Origin: Desulfovibrio sp.
Lineage (GTDB): Bacteria > Desulfobacterota > Desulfovibrionia > Desulfovibrionales > Desulfovibrionaceae
Direction: 5' to 3'
Length of the DNA stretch: 37,849 nucleotides
NCBI GenBank assembly: GCA_017454855.1
Contig: JAFTCE010000088.1
Span: 1-37,849 of the forward strand
Shown here: one piece after another, positions 24,845 through 32,195 of the stretch
How positions within the stretch are numbered: the first letter of the stretch is position 1
How the letters are laid out: each line of letters begins with the position of its first letter
Notes under the pieces: generated by a model
Told to the model about the DNA's origin: nothing
The model's input: the letters and a program-made list of their open reading frames with translations, nothing else
Database searches by the model: none
Translations under genes and position numbers: made by a program

Positions 24845-25963
24845 ATGTGTAGAATTGGAGCCATCAAGAGTCTTGCGCCCCTTCCCCCCTCCCGGGCGCT
24901 GCAGCTTATGCTGCCACAGCAGGAGGGGCATGACAATTCCGGCTTTGCCATGGTCATGCAGGATTTGGAGGGCATTTTCGCCCATTGCAAGGACAAACCT
25001 CTCTTATCCCTGGCCTGTACGCCCAAGGGTGAGCAGCTCGTCAACGCCTGGATGGAGGAACACGGATTTGTCCAGGTGGCCCAGTGGGCGCCAGATGTGA
25101 ACAAGCGCTCTGGCTTGAATATTGAACTCATGCCTCGCTATGTGTTCCGTAACTATGATTACCCGGAAATCTACCGCTACCGCACGGAAAAAGAGCGTGA
25201 GGAGCTGCTTCTGGACACACGGTTGGCCCTGCGCGATCTGCTGAGCGGCAAGGACGGCGGCCATGATGAGGGCTATGTGTATTCCTTCTGGCCGGACGTC
25301 CTTACGCTCAAGGAAATCGGTGATCCGGCGGACATTGCCGTGTACTTTCGTCTCTGGGAGGACACGGGTCGTTTGCTGGCGCGTAACATTGTGATCCAGT
25401 GCCGTCAAAACACCAATTATGCCATCGTGCGTTATGCGGCCCATCCCTTCTTTTTGCAGGGCTATACGCTCTGCGCCAATGGCGAAAACACGTTTTTTTC
25501 GCGCAACAGGGAATTTCAGAAGGCCCTACACCGTGGCTATACGGGTTTTGAATCTGATTCGCAATGCCTGCTCTACACGCTGCACTATGTTCTACGTGAG
25601 CTGGGCTGGCCTTTACAGTACTACAAGCATGTCATTACGCCTTTGCCCGTGCCGCGCATGGGCCAGCGTCCAGACCGCGACGCGCTTGTCAGCGTGCGTG
25701 AATCCCTGGCCCATCTGGAAATCAGCGGACCCAACGCCATCATAGCTCTCTTGCCCGACGGACGTCTGCTCGCGTGCAGCGATGCTGGAAAGCTGCGTCC
25801 TTTGGTGGTGGGACGTGGGCAGGACATGCTGGCCGTGACTTCCGAGGTCTGCGGGCTGAACGCTGTTTTCCCCGACCGCGACTTTGAGACGGATATTTAT
25901 CCTGGAGGCCGTGACCTGGTGGTCATCGACAATGGGCTGGAGGTACACCAATGGCGGCAGTAA
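24845..25963 (+). CDS. Glutamate synthase glutaminase (class II amidotransferase) subunit, archaeal-type
   Basis: The second residue is cysteine (MCRIGAIKSL), the N-terminal nucleophile of class II amidotransferases, exposed when the methionine is removed. Further family features are QQEGHDNSGFAMV, NTNYAIVRYAAHPFF-like ligand segments, NGENTFFSR and SDSQCLLYTLHYV. It releases ammonia from glutamine and passes it to the synthase subunit encoded next. In most bacteria this domain is part of one large GltB chain; here, as in archaea, the domains are separate genes. The 372-residue frame begins 18 bases after dapL and its end overlaps the next gene by 13 bases, indicating coupled translation and a stable complex. 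Confidence 0.9.
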   Translation: MCRIGAIKSLAPLPPSRALQLMLPQQEGHDNSGFAMVMQDLEGIFAHCKDKPLLSLACTPKGEQLVNAWMEEHGFVQVAQWAPDVNKRSGLNIELMPRYVFRNYDYPEIYRYRTEKEREELLLDTRLALRDLLSGKDGGHDEGYVYSFWPDVLTLKEIGDPADIAVYFRLWEDTGRLLARNIVIQCRQNTNYAIVRYAAHPFFLQGYTLCANGENTFFSRNREFQKALHRGYTGFESDSQCLLYTLHYVLRELGWPLQYYKHVITPLPVPRMGQRPDRDALVSVRESLAHLEISGPNAIIALLPDGRLLACSDAGKLRPLVVGRGQDMLAVTSEVCGLNAVFPDRDFETDIYPGGRDLVVIDNGLEVHQWRQ

Positions 25964-27537
25964 TGGTGCAGGATCTGCACTGCTGTGATTTGCCCTGGCA
26001 GGTGGATTGGCAGCAGGACAAGTGCGTACTCTGCGGCGCGTGCGCGGCGGCCTGCACCGTGGACGCCATTCACTTCGTGGCCTCGTCGCGCGGTGTGCGG
26101 GGCGCGGCCCTGCGGCAGAGGGCGGAGCTTGCGCGAGCCTGTACGGGATGCGGTATGTGTTCACGGGTGTGTCCCCAGAATGCCATCCGTCCGCTGCGCA
26201 ATCCCGATCATCGCTTTCCCTTGTTGGCGCGGGCCAATGGCCCGCTCAAGCGCGGTGGTCGCAGCAATCTCCATGCGCAGCGCACCCTAGACAAGCTGAC
26301 CGTGGGCCGCATCAGTCAGATGACGGATCCGGCCCTGGATTCTGAGCGGCACGTCTTTGATCTGCGTGCGCCCCTGGGGCGCGTACTGCCTGTGCGCGAT
26401 TTGCCCCTGCGGGTAGAGGGCGAAGCCCTATCCCTGGCCGCGCCCACGCCGCCCGTGCGTTGGATTTACCCGCTCATGTTCAGTGACATGAGCATAGGTG
26501 CCTTGTCCACGCGCGCCTGGGAGGCCATTGCCCTGGCCTGCGCCTACCTCAACGAGCAGTGTCATTTGCCGGTGCGCATGTGTTCCGGCGAGGGCGGCAT
26601 GCCGGGACGTCTTTTGGAATCTGAGCATCTGCAATACATGGTGCTGCAAATCGCCTCAGGACACTTCGGCTGGAATCGCATTCTGCGGGCTTTGCCACGC
26701 ATGAAGACTGACCCGGCAGGCGTACTCATCAAGATGGGACAGGGAGCTAAGCCCGGCGACGGCGGGCTTTTGCCAGCTGCCAAGGTGGCCGCGCACATTC
26801 AGGCCATCCGCGGCGTGCCGCGCACAACCCTGCATTCCCCAGCCAACCATCAGGGCTTGTATTCCATTGAAGAGGCCGTGCAGAAAATGCACCTTTCCTG
26901 CAATGCCGCCTTTGGCTTTCGCGTGCCCGTGGCCATCAAGTGCGCGGCCTCGGTCACCTCTGTGGCCGTGTATAACAATTTGCTGCGTGATCCCTATAAC
27001 ATTTGCGGCGGTTTTTTTCTGGACGGCATCCAGGGCGGCACGGGCGCAGCCAATGAGATATCTCTGGAACACACCGGTCATCCCCTTGCCTCCAAGCTCC
27101 GACACTGCTACCTCGCGGCTCAGGCCCAGGGCAGGCAGGGACAGATTCCCCTCTGGGTCGGCGGGGGGGTGGGGCAAACAGGCCAGGCCGCTGCGGACGC
27201 CTTTAAGCTCATCTGTCTGGGGGCCAACGGCGTGCTGGTGGGTAAGCTCCTCATCCAACTCCTGGGTTGCGTGGGCAATGAGCAGGGCCGCTGCAATGCC
27301 TGCAATACCGGTCGCTGTCCGGCGGGTATCTGCACCCAGGACATGCGGCTTGTGCGGCGGCTGGACATCGACAGGGGGGCGCAGGCCATTGTAGACTACA
27401 TGCTGGCCTTTGACGCGGAATTACGCAAATTGCTGGCCCCGGTGGGCAACACTTCCCTGCCCGTGGGCCGTGCGGATGTCCTGGTGGCCACGGATAGGGC
27501 CGTGGCGCAAGCTCTGGGTTTGGACTATGCCTGCTAG
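25951..27537 (+). CDS. Ferredoxin-containing glutamate synthase central (FMN) subunit, archaeal-type
   Basis: Residues 20-80 form a double 4Fe-4S ferredoxin: Cys25/28/31/35 (CVLCGACAAAC) and Cys64/67/70/74 (CTGCGMCSRVC). The rest is the FMN-binding glutamate synthase barrel: PLMFSDMSIGALS, GEGGMPG, KMGQGAKPGDGGLLP, HSPANHQGLYSIE, DGIQGGTGAA, LWVGGGVGQTGQAAADAFKL and the cluster CNACNTGRCPAGICTQ (Cys448/451/456/461). It makes glutamate from 2-oxoglutarate and ammonia supplied by the glutaminase subunit. No GltD-type pyridine nucleotide subunit is in the operon, so electrons probably come through the ferredoxin domains. It overlaps the gene before and is followed by the GXGXG subunit. Confidence 0.93.
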   Translation: MAAVMVQDLHCCDLPWQVDWQQDKCVLCGACAAACTVDAIHFVASSRGVRGAALRQRAELARACTGCGMCSRVCPQNAIRPLRNPDHRFPLLARANGPLKRGGRSNLHAQRTLDKLTVGRISQMTDPALDSERHVFDLRAPLGRVLPVRDLPLRVEGEALSLAAPTPPVRWIYPLMFSDMSIGALSTRAWEAIALACAYLNEQCHLPVRMCSGEGGMPGRLLESEHLQYMVLQIASGHFGWNRILRALPRMKTDPAGVLIKMGQGAKPGDGGLLPAAKVAAHIQAIRGVPRTTLHSPANHQGLYSIEEAVQKMHLSCNAAFGFRVPVAIKCAASVTSVAVYNNLLRDPYNICGGFFLDGIQGGTGAANEISLEHTGHPLASKLRHCYLAAQAQGRQGQIPLWVGGGVGQTGQAAADAFKLICLGANGVLVGKLLIQLLGCVGNEQGRCNACNTGRCPAGICTQDMRLVRRLDIDRGAQAIVDYMLAFDAELRKLLAPVGNTSLPVGRADVLVATDRAVAQALGLDYAC

Positions 27538-27603
27538 AGCAGCCTCAATTTCGTGTTTTGGCCTGGCCCAGGTGGACACAATCTACGTAATGGTGGAAAT
27601 GTC

Positions 27604-28698
27604 ATGATGCACATAGATACCCTGGACGGACACAGACGCCTTTCCACGCAGGAATTGCTGCGTATGGTCGAGGTGGCTGTGCAGCAGGGGGAAACCGAAT
27701 TTGTCATTGCGGCCTCCGGGCAGCACGACATCGGTGGGCCGCTCTGGAATCGTGCTGGCCGGGAACTTGTCTTCCATGTGCGCAATCCCGGGCAGCGCGT
27801 GGGGGCCATGTGCCTGCCAGGCACGACTGTTCTCGTGGACGGCCCAACGCCGGCGGATGCGGGCTGGCTCAATTCCGGAGGCCGTGTGATCGTACGCGGC
27901 GACGCTGGCGACACAGCTGGGCATTGCGCGGCTGCGGGCAGCATATACATCGCCGGTCGGGCAGGGACGCGCACGGGTTCGCTCATGAAGCACGATCCGC
28001 AATTTGAAGAGCCTTCCCTCTGGGTTCTGCGTACGGTGGGCGACTTTTCTTTTGAATTCATGGGCGGGGGCCGCGCCGTGGTCTGCGGCCTAGGCTGCGC
28101 GGACGGCGCATCCCCGTTGGGGGCGCGACCGTGCGTGGGCATGGTTGGCGGGGTGGTCTATGTTCGGGGTCAGGTTGACATGCTGCCCGAAGATGTGCGC
28201 CAGTCAGAGCTGGAAGCAAGCGACATAGCCTGGTTGAAGCCGGGGCTTGCGGATTTTCTCGCCGCAGTGGGACGTCCAGAGCTGCATGCCGCGCTGTCCC
28301 ACTGGGGGCAATGGCGGAAGATTACGCCACGGCCCTTTGCAGAAGGTGGGCGCACTGTTGGCCTGGACATGGCGGCATTTCGCCGTCAAGCCTGGGTACA
28401 AGGCGGTATCTTTGGCGATGTCCTGGAAGATGACGGGCGCGTGGTGGGTCTGGCCGCCTTGGGCGAAGATCGCTTGCGTATGCCGGTCTGGGCCGGACGC
28501 GACTGCCGGGATTGCCGCCTGTGCCTCAAATCGTGTCCGTGCAAGGCCATTGCGCGTGAAGAAGATGAACGCGTGGGGCAGGACAGCGCCAAGGGCATCT
28601 ATGCGCTGCAGGCAGAAAAATGCCAGGGCTGCGGCCTGTGCGCGGGTCTCTGTCCGGTTGGCGCATGGGACATGCAGGAACTTCTTGGCCATGACTAG
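27604..28698 (+). CDS. Glutamate synthase GXGXG-domain subunit with C-terminal ferredoxin domain
   Basis: Residues 20-200 form the right-handed GXGXG beta-helix of the C-terminal glutamate synthase domain (SGGRVIVRGDAGDTAG, AAGSIYIAGRAGTRTGSLM, VVYVRGQVDM). Residues 295-355 hold two 4Fe-4S motifs, Cys301/304/307/311 and Cys340/343/346/350 (CQGCGLCAGLC). Together with the preceding two genes it makes a three-chain glutamate synthase with four predicted ferredoxin-type clusters plus the one in the barrel. The ATG at 27604 has GGTGGAAATGTC upstream. It is 66 bases after the barrel gene and its last 8 bases overlap the regulator gene. The separate ferredoxin part may be the entry point for electrons. 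Confidence 0.88.
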   Translation: MMHIDTLDGHRRLSTQELLRMVEVAVQQGETEFVIAASGQHDIGGPLWNRAGRELVFHVRNPGQRVGAMCLPGTTVLVDGPTPADAGWLNSGGRVIVRGDAGDTAGHCAAAGSIYIAGRAGTRTGSLMKHDPQFEEPSLWVLRTVGDFSFEFMGGGRAVVCGLGCADGASPLGARPCVGMVGGVVYVRGQVDMLPEDVRQSELEASDIAWLKPGLADFLAAVGRPELHAALSHWGQWRKITPRPFAEGGRTVGLDMAAFRRQAWVQGGIFGDVLEDDGRVVGLAALGEDRLRMPVWAGRDCRDCRLCLKSCPCKAIAREEDERVGQDSAKGIYALQAEKCQGCGLCAGLCPVGAWDMQELLGHD

Positions 28699-30310
28699 CA
28701 GGGCTATGAGGAATAGCGGGAGCAAAAGCGGCAGTAGTGTCTCGCGGGGGACAGCGGAGAGTTTTGAAAACCAGGTACGGCTGCTGTCGGCCCTTGCCGA
28801 GCTGGTGACGACCTCGGCGCCGCTGGACGCGACGCTGCACACGGCCCTGGGACTCATGGCGCGCTACCTGCACATGATGCGCGGTGCGGTCACCTTGATT
28901 TCGCCCAGCAGCGGCGAAATTCGCATCGAAGCGGCCTATGGACTCAAGCCAGCCGAAGCCCGACGCGGGCGCTATGCTCTGGGCGAAGGTATCACCGGGC
29001 GCGTCATTGAGACCGGACGACCCATGTTCGTTTCCCAGGTGTCCCGTGAACCCCGTTTTCTCAATCGTACGCGTTCGCGCAATCTGGGCAAGGAGGATGT
29101 GTCCTTCATCTGCGTACCCATTTTGCTGCAGAACCAGGTCGTGGGTGCCATATCCGTGGACAGGTTGCTGGCGGATGAAGCCACCCTGGCCGAGGAAATG
29201 CGCTTGTTGGCCATCATTGCCACGCTTTTGAGCCATGTGGCCTTGGAAACGCAGGGGCACATGGACGATGCTGAGACGCAAACATCGCGCCCTCGCGGCT
29301 TTGTGGGCAACTGTGAGGCCATTCGTCTGGTTTACGAGCAGATTGCCATCGTGGCCCCATCCACGAGTACGGTACTCCTGCACGGCGAATCGGGCACGGG
29401 CAAGGAGTTGGCGGCTCGTGCCATCCACGCTGCCAGCGAGTGCGCCAATGGACCCTTTGTCTCGGTCAACTGCGCTGCATTGCCGGAAAACCTCATTGAA
29501 AGCGAATTGTTCGGCTACGAACGCGGGGCCTTCACCGGCGCCACCGCCATGCGTAAGGGACGCTTTGAATTGGCTGAAGGTGGCACGCTCTTTCTGGACG
29601 AAATAGGTGAACTCTCTCTGCTCACCCAGGCCAAGCTCTTGCGCGTTCTGCAGGAATGCGCCTTCGAGCGTCTGGGAGGATCCGCCACCATACGCGTGAA
29701 CACGCGCTTCATCACGGCCACCAATCGCGATCTTGAGGCCATGGTTGCCGCAGGAACCTTTCGTCGCGACCTCTTTTACCGCCTCAATGTTTTTCCCATC
29801 CTGCTGCCGCCCCTGCGCTGCAGACAGGAGGACATCCTGCCCCTGGCCCACCATTTCGCCGTACGCTTCTCTCAACGCAATGGGCGCGGCAGCGTGCGTC
29901 TCTCCCTGGCCGTCATGGAGATGCTGCAGCGCTATGCCTGGCCTGGCAACATCCGAGAGCTGGAAAATGTCATGGAGCGCGCCGTGCTGCTCGTGGGCCG
30001 GGCCGGGCTGATCCTGCCCAGGCATCTTCCCCCGGCAGTACATGGTGACCGGCTTTTCGCCACACAGGCCGCTGATGCGGCTGTGACGCGACAGCGCAGC
30101 GGCAGCCTGCAGGAGCAGATTGAGGAACTGGAGCGGGCGGCCATTGTCGAAGCCCTGGAGGCCAGCCGTGGCCATGTGGGTAAGGCGGCGGAGAGACTGG
30201 GCTTGACAGAGCGCATTGTCGCCTTGCGCATGAAAAAGTACGGCATCAGCTATAAGACCTTTCGTGAAGAACTCCGGGGACAGGGGGGCGCTCCTCAAAA
30301 TGACCATTAG
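28691..30310 (+). CDS. NifA-like sigma-54-dependent activator (GAF, AAA+, Fis-type HTH)
   Basis: This encodes 539 residues. A GAF sensor domain (about 35-185) precedes the AAA+ domain, with Walker A GESGTGKE (232-239), the sigma-54 contact loop GAFTGA (279-284), Walker B FLDEIGE (301-307) and LFYRLNVFPI. The C-terminus has a Fis-type DNA-binding helix-turn-helix (HVGKAAERLGLTERIVALRM). It probably activates the sigma-54 promoters before dapF and before amtB. The absence of a receiver domain means control by a ligand or by PII through the GAF domain, as known for NifA, rather than by phosphorylation. Start at 28691 overlaps the previous gene; an ATG at 28706 is an alternative. No nif genes are in the window, so the target is nitrogen assimilation rather than fixation as far as can be seen. 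Confidence 0.9.
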   Translation: MTSRAMRNSGSKSGSSVSRGTAESFENQVRLLSALAELVTTSAPLDATLHTALGLMARYLHMMRGAVTLISPSSGEIRIEAAYGLKPAEARRGRYALGEGITGRVIETGRPMFVSQVSREPRFLNRTRSRNLGKEDVSFICVPILLQNQVVGAISVDRLLADEATLAEEMRLLAIIATLLSHVALETQGHMDDAETQTSRPRGFVGNCEAIRLVYEQIAIVAPSTSTVLLHGESGTGKELAARAIHAASECANGPFVSVNCAALPENLIESELFGYERGAFTGATAMRKGRFELAEGGTLFLDEIGELSLLTQAKLLRVLQECAFERLGGSATIRVNTRFITATNRDLEAMVAAGTFRRDLFYRLNVFPILLPPLRCRQEDILPLAHHFAVRFSQRNGRGSVRLSLAVMEMLQRYAWPGNIRELENVMERAVLLVGRAGLILPRHLPPAVHGDRLFATQAADAAVTRQRSGSLQEQIEELERAAIVEALEASRGHVGKAAERLGLTERIVALRMKKYGISYKTFREELRGQGGAPQNDH

Positions 30311-30317
30311 GTAGAAT

Positions 30318-30358
30318 TGTTTCGACCCGTTGAGACATATTCCACGCAATTGTCGAAA
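30318..30358. promoter_or_regulatory. Candidate activator site upstream of amtB
   Basis: TGTTTC-N8-GAGACA (30318-30337) is an imperfect inverted repeat, and TTTCGAC (30320-30326) pairs with GTCGAAA (30352-30358). The site lies about 110-150 bases upstream of the -24 box at 30467, a typical enhancer distance. It is not the same sequence as the candidate site upstream of dapF. Confidence 0.3.
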
Positions 30359-30405
30359 GAGCCAAGCCGAAGTGCCGCAGGTCGTGCCTGGATGGGGCGC
30401 AGCAG

Positions 30406-30421
30406 AAAAAAATTTTTTTTT
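30406..30421. promoter_or_regulatory. A7-T9 tract between candidate enhancer and sigma-54 promoter
   Basis: Seven A residues are followed by nine T residues. Such tracts bend DNA. Its position between the enhancer candidate and the promoter at 30467 would help the loop that sigma-54 activation needs. Confidence 0.4.
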
Positions 30422-30466
30422 GAAAAACAGAGGTATGGACAGCATCTGAGGCCACATGGTGTCGAC

Positions 30467-30482
30467 TGGCATGATTTCTGCC
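30467..30482 (+). promoter_or_regulatory. Sigma-54 promoter of amtB-glnB-glnN
   Basis: TGGCATGATTTCTGCC has GG and GC at the exact -24/-12 spacing, with TGGCAT for TGGCAC and CTGC for TTGC. It lies about 95 bases before the amtB start. The shared CTGC variant with the promoter at 22638 suggests they form one regulon. Confidence 0.55.
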
Positions 30483-30577
30483 TTGGGGCTGGTCATGGCC
30501 TGCCCATGCAGGGTGGGGAACATTGCCAGACTGCTGCCCCGATCGTCATGGGGCCGCAACAAAGGAAGGAAATTGCT

Positions 30578-31783
30578 ATGAATGCCGCAGACACTGCTTT
30601 CATTTGCCTCTGCGCCGGCCTCGTTTTTCTCATGACGCCGGCCTTGGCCTTGTTTTATGGCGGACTGGTGCGTGCCCGCAACATTTTGTCCACATCCATG
30701 CACAGCTATGCGTCGCTGGGTATTATTTCCGTGCTTTGGGCCATTTTGGGCTATTCTCTGGCCTTTGGCCCAGATCACGGCGGTCTCCTGGGCGATCTCT
30801 CTTACTGCTTCCTCCAGGGCGTGGACAGCGCTCCGGCACCAGCGGCAGCTAACCTGCCGCATACAGTTTTTATGGCCTTTCAGTGCATGTTCGCGGCCCT
30901 GACGGTAGCGCTCATTTCGGGTTCCTACGCCGAGCGTATACGCTTTCCGGCCATGCTGCTTTTTTCAGCTCTGTGGTTGATCCTGGTCTACTGCCCCATG
31001 GCCCATTGGGTATGGGGTGGCGGCTGGATGGGGAAGATGGGAGCATTGGACTTTGCGGGGGGCGCAGTAGTGCATATGTCTTCTGGAGCGGCAGCTTTGG
31101 CCTGTGCCCAAGTCCTTGGGCCGAGATGCAATCTCGGCCTGCCCGTAAAGCCTAACAATCTACCCATGACCCTGCTGGGGGGCGGACTGCTCTGGTTTGG
31201 TTGGTTTGGCTTCAATGCGGGTAGCGCTCTGGCTGCCGGAACCCTGGCCGGGCATGCTTTTGTCACAACGCACATGGCCACGGCCAGCGGCATCTTGGGC
31301 TGGATGTTGGTGGAATGGCGGCGCACGGGCAAGCCCACGACCCTGGGAGCTGTGTCCGGCGCTTTGGCGGGTTTGGTGGCCATCACGCCGGCAGCGGGTT
31401 TTGTGCAGATACTGCCCGCTATGGTCATCGGTTTTTTGGGGGGCATGCTCTGCTACGGCGGCGTCTTGCTCAAGGAGCGGTTCGGCTATGACGACGCCTT
31501 GGACGCCGTGGGTATCCACGGCCTGGGCGGGACGTGGGGCGCTCTGGCCACGGGCCTGTTCGCCTGTGCAGCCGTTAACGGCGTGGATGGGCTTTTTTAT
31601 GGCAATCCGCATCAAGCATGGGTGCAAATCATTTCCATCGTGGCCACATGGGGCTATTGCTACGCTATGACCCGCAGTATCTTGATGGCCATGAAGGCCG
31701 TCATGCAGCTACGTGTGCCGCAGGACGCGGAATTTTCCGGCCTCGACCTGAGCGAACACAATGAACGCGGCTATTCGTTGTAG
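30578..31783 (+). CDS. amtB: Ammonium transporter
   Basis: This inner-membrane channel imports ammonium. The 401 residues carry about eleven hydrophobic spans. Typical segments are the N-terminal ALALFYGGLVRARNILS, SGSYAERIRFPAM, GAVVHMSSGAAAL and GIHGLGGTWGALATGLFA; the last two give the twin histidines of the pore. AAGGAAGG stands before the ATG at 30578; the frame is open to 30317 but that stretch is the promoter region. The next gene encodes PII, which in other bacteria binds and blocks the transporter when ammonium is plentiful. The C-terminal tail (QDAEFSGLDLSEHNERGYSL) is the usual PII-responsive end. Confidence 0.95.
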   Translation: MNAADTAFICLCAGLVFLMTPALALFYGGLVRARNILSTSMHSYASLGIISVLWAILGYSLAFGPDHGGLLGDLSYCFLQGVDSAPAPAAANLPHTVFMAFQCMFAALTVALISGSYAERIRFPAMLLFSALWLILVYCPMAHWVWGGGWMGKMGALDFAGGAVVHMSSGAAALACAQVLGPRCNLGLPVKPNNLPMTLLGGGLLWFGWFGFNAGSALAAGTLAGHAFVTTHMATASGILGWMLVEWRRTGKPTTLGAVSGALAGLVAITPAAGFVQILPAMVIGFLGGMLCYGGVLLKERFGYDDALDAVGIHGLGGTWGALATGLFACAAVNGVDGLFYGNPHQAWVQIISIVATWGYCYAMTRSILMAMKAVMQLRVPQDAEFSGLDLSEHNERGYSL

Positions 31784-31816
31784 CCGCAGACTGTTTTCAT
31801 GCAGGAGGAAGGCGTC

Positions 31817-32155
31817 ATGAAGAAGCTGGAAATCATCATCCGGCCCGGCATGTTTGAAAGCGTCAAGTCCGCGTTGACGGATTTGGGCATTCAAGGGCTG
31901 AATTATACGGAAATCATGGGGTTTGGCCGTCAGCATGGACATACGGAAGTCTATCGCGGCACCACAATGCGGGTGGACTGCCTGCCCAAGATCAAAATTG
32001 AGGTGGTTTTGGCCGATGCAAAGCTGAAAGATGTCCTTCAGTCCGTGATCGCCGTGGCCCGTACGGGACAGGTGGGCGACGGCAAGATATTTGTCAGCGA
32101 TATTGCAGATGCCATTCGCATACGCACGGGCGAACGCGGCGAAGACGCACTGTAA
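31817..32155 (+). CDS. glnB: PII nitrogen signal protein lacking Tyr51
   Basis: The trimeric PII protein senses 2-oxoglutarate and ATP/ADP and controls transporters, enzymes and activators. The 112 residues match the family. Conserved parts are GFGRQHGHTEVYRG, LPKIKIEVV, TGQVGDGKIFV and IRIRTGE. The T-loop residue 51, the tyrosine that is uridylylated in E. coli, is methionine here (YRGTTMRVDC), while Tyr46 is kept. Signalling by uridylylation is therefore unlikely; effector binding alone would carry the signal. GGAGGAAGG precedes the ATG at 31817. It lies between amtB and glnN, and both products, as well as the NifA-like regulator, are plausible partners. Confidence 0.93.
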   Translation: MKKLEIIIRPGMFESVKSALTDLGIQGLNYTEIMGFGRQHGHTEVYRGTTMRVDCLPKIKIEVVLADAKLKDVLQSVIAVARTGQVGDGKIFVSDIADAIRIRTGERGEDAL

Positions 32156-32195
32156 GCCCGGACAACACGCCATGCACAACACAAGGAGAGAAAGA

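Noticed and set aside
28526-30862. A 778-codon open frame on the minus strand opposite the sigma-54 activator
   Set aside because: It is antisense to a gene with complete, recognisable AAA+ motifs; its own product shows no family features and starts inside amtB. High GC with strong third-position bias creates such long shadows.
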